A stretch of 30,762 bases of DNA from an uncultured Prevotella sp. GTDB taxonomy: Bacteria; Bacteroidota; Bacteroidia; Bacteroidales; Bacteroidaceae. Each line of letters starts with the position of its first letter. Positions within the stretch are counted from its first letter, which is position 1. The notes below the pieces were generated by a model. It did not search any database and was not told the origin of the DNA. It saw only the letters and a list, made by a program, of their open reading frames with translations. Shown in pieces: positions 14,597 to 22,380 of the stretch. The DNA lies in NCBI GenBank assembly GCA_934281565.1, contig CAKQXI010000013.1:1-30762 (forward strand). Direction: 5' to 3'. Made by a program: the position numbers and the translations under genes.

Positions 14597-15666
14597 CCTT
14601 TTCCTCCTTCCTTTTCTTCCTCCTCTTGCTGTCTAATCTCTCCGATTTTCTTGGAAGTACTCAGCAATCCACAAGCTGCATAGATGTCTTGTCCTCGGCT
14701 TGCACGGATAGTCGTGAATACACCATGTGAGGTGAGGAAATCACGAAATTGCTCCATCTTGACATCATCGACTCCATGTAATGGAATGTCTGGGATTTGA
14801 TGGAAGCGGATGAGATTGATGCGGCAATCAAGACCTTTCAGAAGTTTTATGATAGCTTTGGCGTGCTGCATACTGTCGTTCACGCCTTTGAATACGATAT
14901 ACTCGAAAGAAAGGCGACGTTGATGGGAGAAGTCGTAGTTGCGCAAGAGCTCCACTACCTGCTCGATGCCCATGCCTTTTTCGGCAGGCATCAACTCAGC
15001 ACGTTCCTCTGGGATAGGGTTATGAAGACTAATGGCAACATGACATTCGCTTTCCTCAAGGAAACGCTTTAGCTTGTTCTTGATGCCTACGGAACTAACG
15101 GTAATTCGCTTTGGACTCCACGCCCAGCCGTAATTGGCTGTCAATATCTCCGTAGTACGGAGTACATTGTCGAGGTTGTCCATTGGCTCACCTTGTCCCA
15201 TGAACACGATGTTGGTCAACTTGTCCACTTCTGGCAAGGAATAAATCTGGTTCAAGATGTCGCCTGTTGGCAATGAGCCTTCAAAGCCTTGCTTGCCAGT
15301 CTGGCAGAAAAGGCAATTCATCTTGCAGCCTACTTGTGAGGAAACACAAAGAGTGGCACGTTCCTTGTCGGGGATATAAACCGTCTCGACAAACTTGCCA
15401 CTTCGTGTAGGGAAAAGATATTTAATGGTGCCATCCACCGAATGTTGTGCATCAATGGCTTCGGCACATCCTATTTCATATTCTGCGGCAAGTTTGGCAC
15501 GGTTAGCTTTCGAGATGTTGGTCATCTCATCAATGCTTCTCACGTGCTGCTCATAGAGCCACTTCGCCATCTGCCCACCAGTGAAAGCAGGCATACCCAA
15601 GTCTTTCGCTACCTGCTTCAATTCGGCGAGCGTAAGACCGAGGAGATATTTTTTTTCGTTATTCAT
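14593..15666 (-). CDS. rlmN: 23S rRNA (adenine-2503-C2)-methyltransferase RlmN
   Basis: A 357-residue radical SAM enzyme that methylates A2503 of 23S rRNA and A37 of some tRNAs. The CxxxCxxC cluster motif reads CKMNCLFC (about residues 113-120), with the SAM-binding NIVFMGQGEPMDN and the methyl-carrying Cys near the C-terminus in ASRGQDIYAACGLL. The N-terminal MNNEKKYLLGLTLAELKQ corresponds to the usual helical domain. Length is normal. Promoter TATCTTTG lies only four bases upstream of the ATG, so the message may be leaderless. It heads the minus-strand run toward DUF4837 and pdxA and is divergent from the fusion protein gene. Confidence 0.95.
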   Translation of the reverse strand: MNNEKKYLLGLTLAELKQVAKDLGMPAFTGGQMAKWLYEQHVRSIDEMTNISKANRAKLAAEYEIGCAEAIDAQHSVDGTIKYLFPTRSGKFVETVYIPDKERATLCVSSQVGCKMNCLFCQTGKQGFEGSLPTGDILNQIYSLPEVDKLTNIVFMGQGEPMDNLDNVLRTTEILTANYGWAWSPKRITVSSVGIKNKLKRFLEESECHVAISLHNPIPEERAELMPAEKGMGIEQVVELLRNYDFSHQRRLSFEYIVFKGVNDSMQHAKAIIKLLKGLDCRINLIRFHQIPDIPLHGVDDVKMEQFRDFLTSHGVFTTIRASRGQDIYAACGLLSTSKKIGEIRQQEEEEKEGGKG

Positions 15667-15670
15667 ACTG

Positions 15671-15678
15671 CAAAGATA
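15671..15678 (-). promoter_or_regulatory. -7 box TATCTTTG (minus) directly before rlmN
   Basis: CAAAGATA on the + strand is TATCTTTG on the minus strand, followed by CAGT and then the rlmN ATG. Transcription would start at the start codon. It is divergent from the box at 15701-15708. Confidence 0.55.
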
Positions 15679-15700
15679 CGCTTTTTTGCTGAAAAATTGT

Positions 15701-15708
15701 TATCTTTG
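15701..15708 (+). promoter_or_regulatory. -7 box TATCTTTG for the fusion-protein gene
   Basis: TATCTTTG lies 27 bases before the ATG at 15736. A T-run about 13-20 bases upstream is the only -33 candidate. Same octamer as in the divergent rlmN promoter, 22 bases away. Confidence 0.6.
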
Positions 15709-15735
15709 CCACATATTTTAATATAATAAGCTAAA

Positions 15736-18700
15736 ATGAGAGAAAAAATAGACCTCTTTTTGCCTTGTGAGGACCTTGATGTGGCCCGAGAAGCACTTTG
15801 TGAACTTCATGACAACAAGACCGTTCAACATATCAATCTCTTGGTGAGTAACGACTTTGCAGCCCATCACCAAGTGCCCGATGGATGTACATTCGTAGTA
15901 ATCGACCGTGTGGAAAGTTCAAACACGATAACAAGCATCGCTGAGAACTGTGATGCCGACTATGTGATGATTTGTACCAAGACCACGCCAATTAAATGGG
16001 GACTTTATTCCTTGGAGCGTTTTCTCCGGGCTGCCGATGATACGAATGCGGTGATGGTGTATAGCGACCATTATTCTATGGAGAATGGAACGTTGGTGAA
16101 ACATCCTGTCATAGACTATCAGGCAGGAAGTCTTCGTGATGATTTTGATTTCGGAAGCCTGTGGCTTGTTAAGTCACAAAGTCTGCATGACTATGTTGCC
16201 CAAGGCGATCGTGTCGATTACCAATATGCAGGTCTTTATGATCTTCGTCTTTATCTGAGCCGAGTGGGAGATATATTCCATCTTAACGAGTTGCTTTATA
16301 CGGAAGAAGAACTTGATACCCGCAAGAGTGGTGAAAAGCAATTCGACTACGTGAACCCTCGCAATAGGGAAGTTCAGATAGAGATGGAACGTGCTTGTAC
16401 GCAGCATTTAAGCAAGGTTGGTGCCTTGGTGGATACAAGTTTCTATCGCCAGCCTGATTTCGATGAACAGGAGTTTGAATATGAGGCATCGGTGGTTATC
16501 CCTGTGTTCAATCGTGAGAAAACTATTGCCGATGCAGTAAAGAGTGCACTCTCCCAAAAGACCAATTTCCCATTCAATGTCATCGTTGTCAATAACCATT
16601 CAACGGATAGGACAGGTGACATCTTGGATGGCATCGTAGACAAGCATCTCGTTCAGATAGTGCCAGAGCGTACTGATTTAGGAATAGGTGGTTGTTGGAA
16701 CGTGGCTATTGATAGTGACCATTGTGGTAAGTTTGCCGTTCAGCTCGATAGCGATGACCTATATTCTTCGCCAAAGACATTACAAAAGATAGTAGAGGCG
16801 TTTCATAAGCAGAAAGCAGCCATGATAATAGGTTCTTATCGTATGTGTGACTTTGACCTCAATACGTTGCCTCCGGGACTTATAGACCATCGGGAGTGGA
16901 CCGACAAGAATGGATGCAACAATGCCTTGCGCATCAATGGACTGGGAGCTCCTCGTGCTTTCTTCACTCCATTGGCTCGTCAGATACAATTCCCCAATAC
17001 ATCCTATGGAGAAGATTATGCCCTCGGACTGGCTTTCTCTCGCCATTATCGTATCGGACGAATCTATGATGAGCTTTATCTCTGCCGTAGATGGGGAGGC
17101 AACAGTGATGCGGCATTGAGTATAGACAAGGTAAATGCCAACAATCTCTATAAGGATCGTCTTCGTACAATGGAGCTGAAAGCTCGCCAGCAGATGTTGC
17201 TGGGTAAGGCAGACATCATGGAGGATAGTAGTATCTCTCGTTTCTTTAATCGTCAGTTGGAAAAGTGGGATGATGTGCGCCATCGTTTCCGAGACCTTAA
17301 GCATGTGGAGGTTCGTCAACTTTCCGACCAAGTGAAATTACAGTTCAATCCAGCTCGCATTGTCAGTACTGGAGCCAAGATAGACAAGAAGACCTTGGGG
17401 GAACGACCTTGTTTCCTTTGTGATAAGAACCGCCCTAAGGTACAGATGTCGAGACAGATAGACGACCGATTCCTGCTCTTAGTGAATCCATTCCCTATCT
17501 TGCCTATCCACTTTACCATTCCAGCTCGCAAGCATCAGCCTCAGGCTATATTGAGTAACTATGGTGAAATCCATCGCTTCTTGTCTTTGCATGGTGAACT
17601 AATGGTATTCTATAATGGTCCGAAGTGTGGAGCATCAGCCCCTGATCATCTCCATTTCCAAGCAGGCACGAGTGGCATTCTTCCTCTCCAACTTAACTGG
17701 CAGCGTTTGAGCCGTAATCTTGCCGTTGTCATAGCTCTCAATGATGAGGAGAAAATAGCTATGATAAGCGACTTCGTAGTTCCAGCTTTTGTTATCATTT
17801 CAAAGAGTAAAGATAGTGATGAGGCACTTTTCCGCCGTCTTTATCATGCTCTACCAATGAGAGATGACGAGACGGAGCCAATGATGAATATCATAGCTTG
17901 GCGTAAGGACGATGAATATATCAGTGTTGTAATTCCAAGAGAGAAGCACCGTCCTGAGGCTTATTTTGCCGATGGTGAGGCACAAGTGTTGGTTTCTCCT
18001 GGAGCACTTGATATGTCGGGCTTGATGATTACACCTCGTGAAGAAGACTTTCGCAAACTTACAGCAGAAAAAGCTACGTTTATCCTTCAAGAATGTGGTG
18101 TTTCCGTGGATAAGATGAATAGTATCGTTACCAAGTTGAAGACTTTGAAAGAGACGGAGACTTTGGTAACCTTATATAATAAAGGTAAACAGCCTGATGT
18201 GACAGTGGGCATCGTGAGTGGTCAGAAGATTCATTTCTCACTCAACAAGCCTTATCTTGCCAAAGGCGAGATAGTGATAGGCGAGCAAGAGGTTGAGTTT
18301 TCTGAAGGTGGCGTGCTTTGGAATGGAAACCAATATAGTTCGTTGACTTTCCATCCTCAGAGTGCCGATGCATCATTCTCGTTGAGCGATGTTACCATTG
18401 GCGTAAACTTCCATTGGGAGCGTAAGGAAACACAGACATTCTTGGGAACACTTCGCTTTGTTGTGGAGGCTGATAAGATTTGTGCCATCAATGAGTTGCC
18501 TGTGGAAAAATACTTGGAGAGTGTCATCTCCAGTGAAATGAGTGCCACATCGAGTCTTGAGCTTTTAAAGGCTCATGCTGTGATTTCTCGTTCTTGGCTC
18601 TTGGCACAGATGAAGAAACGCCGTGAAGTAGCCGAGTCGGGCAATAATTTCTTCTCATTTGAGAAGAAAGATGATAGGCTTATCCGTTGGTACGACCGTG

Positions 18701-19542
18701 AAGACCATACTATCTTTGATGTCTGTGCCGATGACCATTGCCAGCGTTATCAAGGTATCACCAAGGAGACTTCTCCTCATGTGGCAGAAGCTATCCGACA
18801 AACTTGGGGACAGGTGCTTCTTGATGGTGATGAGATATGTGACGCCCGCTTTTCCAAGTGCTGCGGTGGTGTCACCGAGGAATTCCAGTATTGCTGGGAG
18901 AATACTCCGAAAAGCTACCTCACCAGTGTAAGAGATGCGGAGCCAAGTGAAGAACAAAAGGATAATTCTTCATTCTTCTCACTTCATTCTTCACTTCTCC
19001 CAGACCTCACGGTTGAGGAGAATGCCGAACGTTGGATTCGCTCGAACCCACCTGCTTTCTGCAATACACAAGATAAGGCGGTTCTCTCGCAAGTCTTGAA
19101 CGACTACGACCAAGAGACAGCCGACTTTTATCGCTGGAAAGTAACTTATAGCCAGCAGGAAATCCAGCAACTCATTGGTGAGAAGTTAAAGATGGATTTT
19201 GGTGCGATACTTGACCTGAAAGCCCTTGAACGAGGTAAGAGTGGTCGCATTAGCAAGCTCCAGATTGTAGGAGCCAAGCAGACTTTCATCATAGGAAAGG
19301 AACTGGAGATACGCCGTGCATTAAGTGATAGTCATCTTTATAGTTCTGCTTTTGTGGTAGATAAATATGATGAGGATAGCGAAGGCGTTCCCCAGCGATT
19401 TGAAATCATAGGAGCAGGATGGGGACATGGAGTAGGTCTTTGTCAGATAGGAGCTGCCGTAATGGGGGAGAAGGGTTATTCTTACGATAATATACTCTTG
19501 CATTACTATCAGGGAGCGGAAATTAAACAACTATATAAATAA
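15736..19542 (+). CDS. Three-part fusion: glycosyltransferase 2 - DUF4922 (HIT-like phosphorylase) - SpoIID
   Basis: A 1268-residue protein. Residues 1-230 look like a degenerate glycosyltransferase fold. Residues ~247-460 are a family 2 glycosyltransferase (EASVVIPVFNREKTI, VNNHSTDRTGD, the metal-binding QLDSDD at ~336-341, GEDYALG). Residues ~470-800 match DUF4922, related to GDP-hexose phosphorylases: RPCFLCDKNRP (~557) and the HIT-type HxHxQ in PDHLHFQ (636-642). Residues ~830-1268 are a SpoIID/LytB domain: LPVEKYLESVISSEM (~921), ARFSKCCGGVTEEF and GWGHGVGLCQIGA (~1228), as in amidase enhancers and glycan-cutting enzymes. No signal peptide or membrane segment is seen, although SpoIID normally acts outside the cytoplasm. 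An AmpG-like gene follows after 13 bases. The overall reaction is unknown. Confidence 0.85.
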   Translation: MREKIDLFLPCEDLDVAREALCELHDNKTVQHINLLVSNDFAAHHQVPDGCTFVVIDRVESSNTITSIAENCDADYVMICTKTTPIKWGLYSLERFLRAADDTNAVMVYSDHYSMENGTLVKHPVIDYQAGSLRDDFDFGSLWLVKSQSLHDYVAQGDRVDYQYAGLYDLRLYLSRVGDIFHLNELLYTEEELDTRKSGEKQFDYVNPRNREVQIEMERACTQHLSKVGALVDTSFYRQPDFDEQEFEYEASVVIPVFNREKTIADAVKSALSQKTNFPFNVIVVNNHSTDRTGDILDGIVDKHLVQIVPERTDLGIGGCWNVAIDSDHCGKFAVQLDSDDLYSSPKTLQKIVEAFHKQKAAMIIGSYRMCDFDLNTLPPGLIDHREWTDKNGCNNALRINGLGAPRAFFTPLARQIQFPNTSYGEDYALGLAFSRHYRIGRIYDELYLCRRWGGNSDAALSIDKVNANNLYKDRLRTMELKARQQMLLGKADIMEDSSISRFFNRQLEKWDDVRHRFRDLKHVEVRQLSDQVKLQFNPARIVSTGAKIDKKTLGERPCFLCDKNRPKVQMSRQIDDRFLLLVNPFPILPIHFTIPARKHQPQAILSNYGEIHRFLSLHGELMVFYNGPKCGASAPDHLHFQAGTSGILPLQLNWQRLSRNLAVVIALNDEEKIAMISDFVVPAFVIISKSKDSDEALFRRLYHALPMRDDETEPMMNIIAWRKDDEYISVVIPREKHRPEAYFADGEAQVLVSPGALDMSGLMITPREEDFRKLTAEKATFILQECGVSVDKMNSIVTKLKTLKETETLVTLYNKGKQPDVTVGIVSGQKIHFSLNKPYLAKGEIVIGEQEVEFSEGGVLWNGNQYSSLTFHPQSADASFSLSDVTIGVNFHWERKETQTFLGTLRFVVEADKICAINELPVEKYLESVISSEMSATSSLELLKAHAVISRSWLLAQMKKRREVAESGNNFFSFEKKDDRLIRWYDREDHTIFDVCADDHCQRYQGITKETSPHVAEAIRQTWGQVLLDGDEICDARFSKCCGGVTEEFQYCWENTPKSYLTSVRDAEPSEEQKDNSSFFSLHSSLLPDLTVEENAERWIRSNPPAFCNTQDKAVLSQVLNDYDQETADFYRWKVTYSQQEIQQLIGEKLKMDFGAILDLKALERGKSGRISKLQIVGAKQTFIIGKELEIRRALSDSHLYSSAFVVDKYDEDSEGVPQRFEIIGAGWGHGVGLCQIGAAVMGEKGYSYDNILLHYYQGAEIKQLYK
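18964..19000 (+). repeat. In-frame CTTC/ATTCTTC low-complexity stretch in the SpoIID part
   Basis: Short repeats of ATTCTTC and ACTTC run without breaking the frame and encode a Ser/Phe/Leu-rich linker (NSSFFSLHSSLLPD). The composition differs from flanking codons. It sits between two conserved SpoIID blocks. Confidence 0.5.
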
Positions 19543-19555
19543 GGTGTAGAAGAAT

Positions 19556-20836
19556 ATGGGAAAGAAAAGAAACCCATGGGCATGGGTGCCAACATTGTAT
19601 TTTGCCGAGGGATTGCCTTATATCGCAGTGACCATTTTGGCAATAGAAGTTTATATGCAACTGGGCTTGAGTGATGCGGAAGTCACTTTCTACACCTCGT
19701 GGCTCTATCTGCCTTGGGTAATCAAGCCCTTTTGGAGTCCATTCCTTGATCTCTATAAGACCAAGCGTTGGTGGATAACTTCCATGCAGCTCTTGATAGG
19801 AGCGGCGTATGCAGGAGTGGCTTTTACGATACAAGCATCGTGGTGGTTGCAAGGTACGATATGTTTCTTTTGGCTGATGGCATTTAGTAGTGCCACCCAC
19901 GATGTGGCGGCTGATGGCTTTTATATGATGGGACTTGACCAGCACGACCAAGCATTCTTTGTTGGTATTCGAAGCACGTTCTATCGCCTTTCGATGGTGT
20001 TTGGAAAAGGCATACTTATCATGTTGGCTGGTGTGTTGCAAGTTATGTACCGTTATCAGATAAAGTATTCTTGGTGCTTGATATTCTTTGCCTTGACAGG
20101 ATTGTTCATTGGCCTTTTTCTCTATCATAATTATATTCTTCCTCGACCAAGGGAAGATGTCAATCATGACGAGAAACGTACGGCAGGACAACTCTTGCAG
20201 GAGTTCGGGGATACCTTTGTCACTTTCTTCCAAAAGAAGCAAATCCTGATAGCCATTGCCTTTATGCTTCTTTTCCGTTTGCCAGAGGCACTCCTTACCC
20301 CAGTTTCCCAACTCTTTTTGCAAGCTCAGCCAAGCAAGGGTGGATTGGGATTGTCACCACAAGAGTTTGGATTGGTGAATGGAACGGTAGGAGTCATAGG
20401 ACTTTTGGCAGGAGGTGTCATCGGTGGAATGCTGGCAAGCAAGGATGGTTTGAAGAAATGGCTTTGGCCGATGACGGCTGCCATCACGATTCCTAACATA
20501 GCCTATGTATATCTTGCCTTTGAGATGCCACAGAGCTTGATGGCTATCAATGCTTGTGTCTTTATCGAGAACTTTGGCTATGGATTTGGTTTCAGTGCCT
20601 ATATGCTATTCATGATATATTTTTCCCAAGGCGAGCACAAGACATCCCATTATGCCCTCTGCACTGGTTTCATGGCTTTGTCAATGATGCTTCCTGGCTT
20701 GTTTGCTGGAGCATTGGCACAGACCGTAGGCTATCGATGGTTCTTTATAATTGTGATGTTGAGTTGTCTTCTTCCATTCGTTGTCGCCTCGTTCTTGAGG
20801 ATAGACCCACGTTTCGGAAAGAAAGAAGAGGCATAA
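19556..20836 (+). CDS. AmpG-like muropeptide MFS transporter
   Basis: A 426-residue membrane protein with about 12 segments. The N-terminus (PWAWVPTLYFAEGLPYIAV) and the segment MAFSSATHDVAADGFYMMGL match the AmpG branch of the major facilitator superfamily, which brings anhydromuropeptides into the cytoplasm for cell-wall recycling. LYKTKRWWI marks the loop between TM2 and TM3. AAGGTG upstream is a fair ribosome binding site. It follows the fusion gene by 13 bases, so the two form an operon; a SpoIID domain with a muropeptide importer fits a peptidoglycan turnover role. Substrate is inferred from family. Confidence 0.85.
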   Translation: MGKKRNPWAWVPTLYFAEGLPYIAVTILAIEVYMQLGLSDAEVTFYTSWLYLPWVIKPFWSPFLDLYKTKRWWITSMQLLIGAAYAGVAFTIQASWWLQGTICFFWLMAFSSATHDVAADGFYMMGLDQHDQAFFVGIRSTFYRLSMVFGKGILIMLAGVLQVMYRYQIKYSWCLIFFALTGLFIGLFLYHNYILPRPREDVNHDEKRTAGQLLQEFGDTFVTFFQKKQILIAIAFMLLFRLPEALLTPVSQLFLQAQPSKGGLGLSPQEFGLVNGTVGVIGLLAGGVIGGMLASKDGLKKWLWPMTAAITIPNIAYVYLAFEMPQSLMAINACVFIENFGYGFGFSAYMLFMIYFSQGEHKTSHYALCTGFMALSMMLPGLFAGALAQTVGYRWFFIIVMLSCLLPFVVASFLRIDPRFGKKEEA

Positions 20837-20899
20837 GCCGTTTGTCTTTGCTTTAAAGTATTTTAATAGAGTTCTTTCTTTCTTTTCCTACATATCTCG

Positions 20900-20907
20900 T
20901 ATCTTTG
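20900..20907 (+). promoter_or_regulatory. -7 box TATCTTTG for the MgtE-like gene
   Basis: TATCTTTG lies 31 bases before the ATG at 20939 and is framed by CTCG and CGAG, a small inverted repeat around the box. No good -33 TTTG. Confidence 0.55.
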
Positions 20908-20938
20908 CGAGCGAAAATAGTAATACTCAAAAAATGAC

Positions 20939-21772
20939 ATGATGACGAATGCAGTAATGACTCATATCCATGAGATTTTAGGAAAGGAGCGTGAGGAAGA
21001 CTTGAATAAGATGCTGAGGGAGTTGGGACCTATGGAAAGAGCAGAGCTTTTAGAGGCTTTGCAAGGCAATGACCGTAATATGGTAAAACGACTGCTTTCT
21101 TATCCAGATAGAACGATAGAGAAGTTAAGGACTTTGGCTGAAAAGGAAAGCACCGAGGACTTTCAGAAGTTTGGCGGTAGTGAAGGACTGGATATTTCTT
21201 ATACCCAAACTTCCTTGTTTACGATGGTGCATAAGCGAGCTGGCTGGCTTGTTATTCTTTTCTTGAGTGAGATGCTTACCACTACGGCAATGAGTTATTT
21301 CGATGATGAGATAGCAAAGGCAGTAGTGCTCGCACTCTTTGTACCGCTTATCATTTCGAGTGGTGGCAACTCTGGTTCTCAAGCTGCGAGCTTGATAATC
21401 CGTGCCTTGGCATTGGGAGAGATAGGCTTGCGTAACTGGTGGATGGTGATGCGCAAGGAAATCCTGTCAGGACTTTTGTTAGGAATGACGCTGGGTGTCA
21501 TCGGCTTTGTTCGCATTTGGATTTGGCAATATACAGGACTGTATGATTATGGTCGCTATTGGCTTTTGGTCGCTTGTTCCGTGAGTGTGTCGCTCATTCT
21601 CATTGTGCTCTGGGGTACGCTCTCTGGCTCAATGATTCCACTCATCCTTAAACGTATAGGACTTGATCCTGCTACTGCTTCGGCGCCGTTTGTGGCAACT
21701 CTGGTAGATGTGACAGGACTTATTATTTATTTTACAGTGTCTGCTTTATTTCTCACAGGCAAACTATTATAA
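20939..21772 (+). CDS. MgtE-like magnesium transporter lacking CBS domains
   Basis: A 277-residue protein consisting mainly of the MgtE membrane domain: about five hydrophobic segments, PLIISSGGNSGSQA (136-149) and DPATASAPFVATLVDVTG (243-260), including the pore Asp in the last motif. This domain conducts Mg2+. Full MgtE is about 450 residues with an N domain and two CBS domains that close the pore when Mg2+ is high. Here only a short helical N-part remains (MERAELLEALQ ... RLLSYPDRT), and it runs via a ~35-residue linker into the first membrane helix. The frame is intact and the transporter motifs are complete, so it looks functional, not broken. Two adjacent ATGs (20939, 20942) are possible starts. 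Confidence 0.85.
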   Translation: MMTNAVMTHIHEILGKEREEDLNKMLRELGPMERAELLEALQGNDRNMVKRLLSYPDRTIEKLRTLAEKESTEDFQKFGGSEGLDISYTQTSLFTMVHKRAGWLVILFLSEMLTTTAMSYFDDEIAKAVVLALFVPLIISSGGNSGSQAASLIIRALALGEIGLRNWWMVMRKEILSGLLLGMTLGVIGFVRIWIWQYTGLYDYGRYWLLVACSVSVSLILIVLWGTLSGSMIPLILKRIGLDPATASAPFVATLVDVTGLIIYFTVSALFLTGKLL

Positions 21773-21890
21773 GGAAACTGTTAGCTCTGACTATCCATAG
21801 CGGTTTGTAGGCTATAGTGTTAGGAGGACAAACCATTAGGGAATGGGGTGATAACTAACAAGGAAAAGGGTGAGAGAATGGTAGTTACTT

Positions 21891-21938
21891 AATCGTGCGA
21901 CCTTAGTCAACTATTTGTTCCACTATAGTCGCACGATT
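21891..21938. repeat. 11-base inverted repeat AATCGTGCGAC / GTCGCACGATT
   Basis: Perfect arms 26 bases apart. The right arm lies inside the first tandem copy, so the left arm is an inverted fragment of the same repeat. Confidence 0.7.
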
Positions 21939-21980
21939 GTTTCACTATAGTCACACAATTGTTTCACTATAGTCGAACAA
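21915..21980 (+). repeat. Three tandem copies of a 22-base repeat
   Basis: Copies at 21915-21936, 21937-21958 and 21959-21980 share TTGTTYCACTATAGTC followed by a variable RMACRA end. No spacers separate them. The shared CACTATAG is also present in reverse orientation (CTATAGTG) near 21812. Confidence 0.85.
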
Positions 21981-22042
21981 TGTTAAAATAGTTATTCCTT
22001 ACTATCAAATTCTATTATTCCCAATGTTTTTTGCCTTATTTC

Positions 22043-22074
22043 TTGCAGGTTTTCAACTTTTTATTGTATCTTTG
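22043..22074 (+). promoter_or_regulatory. Promoter of the cytochrome bd operon
   Basis: TTG (22043-22045) and TATCTTTG (22067-22074) are spaced by 21 bases. The leader to the ATG at 22123 is about 40 bases. Confidence 0.6.
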
Positions 22075-22122
22075 CTCCCGATGGGATAAATGTATTTATT
22101 ATGAACCTAAAATGTAACAAAC

Positions 22123-22335
22123 ATGAAGCAGGGACTGTTATATCAGATATTTCATCTTTATTATGATGGCTTTAGGACGATGACCTTAGGTAAGACCTTG
22201 TGGGTTGTCATCCTCATAAAACTGGCGATCATATTCTTTGTCCTCAAGTTGTTTTTCTTTCCTGATTATATAGATAGCAAGGCAAAAAATGGAGATAAGG
22301 CAGAGTTTGTCTCTGGTCAGGTGCTCAATCGATGA
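22123..22335 (+). CDS. DUF4492 small membrane protein upstream of cydA
   Basis: A 70-residue protein matching DUF4492: an amphipathic start (LYQIFHLYYDGFRTMTLGKT) and one strong membrane segment (LWVVILIKLAIIFFVLKLFFF, ~26-46), then a short polar tail. Function is not known. It opens the cyd operon, 45 bases before cydA, and is a candidate for the small accessory subunit that many bd oxidases have (CydX in Escherichia coli), which it does not resemble in sequence. That role is inference from size, topology and position. Confidence 0.85.
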   Translation: MKQGLLYQIFHLYYDGFRTMTLGKTLWVVILIKLAIIFFVLKLFFFPDYIDSKAKNGDKAEFVSGQVLNR

Positions 22336-22380
22336 GGACTTAATATATACAGTAATAATAACCTAAAATAATTCATTAGC

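Larger units (their letters stand above)
21773..22122. other. Intergenic region with repeats before the cyd operon
   Basis: About 350 bases without a convincing gene. It holds a 7-base inverted repeat (GGTTTGT / ACAAACC, 21802-21834), an 11-base inverted repeat (21891-21901 with 21928-21938), a three-copy 22-base tandem repeat (21915-21980) and the promoter of the cytochrome bd operon. Confidence 0.6.

Noticed and set aside
19523..20323. 266-codon minus-strand frame opposite the AmpG-like gene
   Set aside because: Shadow of a clear transporter gene.
20939..21772. mgtE pseudogene
   Set aside because: The frame is intact and the pore motifs are complete; it is a short form, not a broken gene.
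21915..21980. CRISPR array
   Set aside because: The units are directly joined with no spacers and only three copies, and no cas genes are near.
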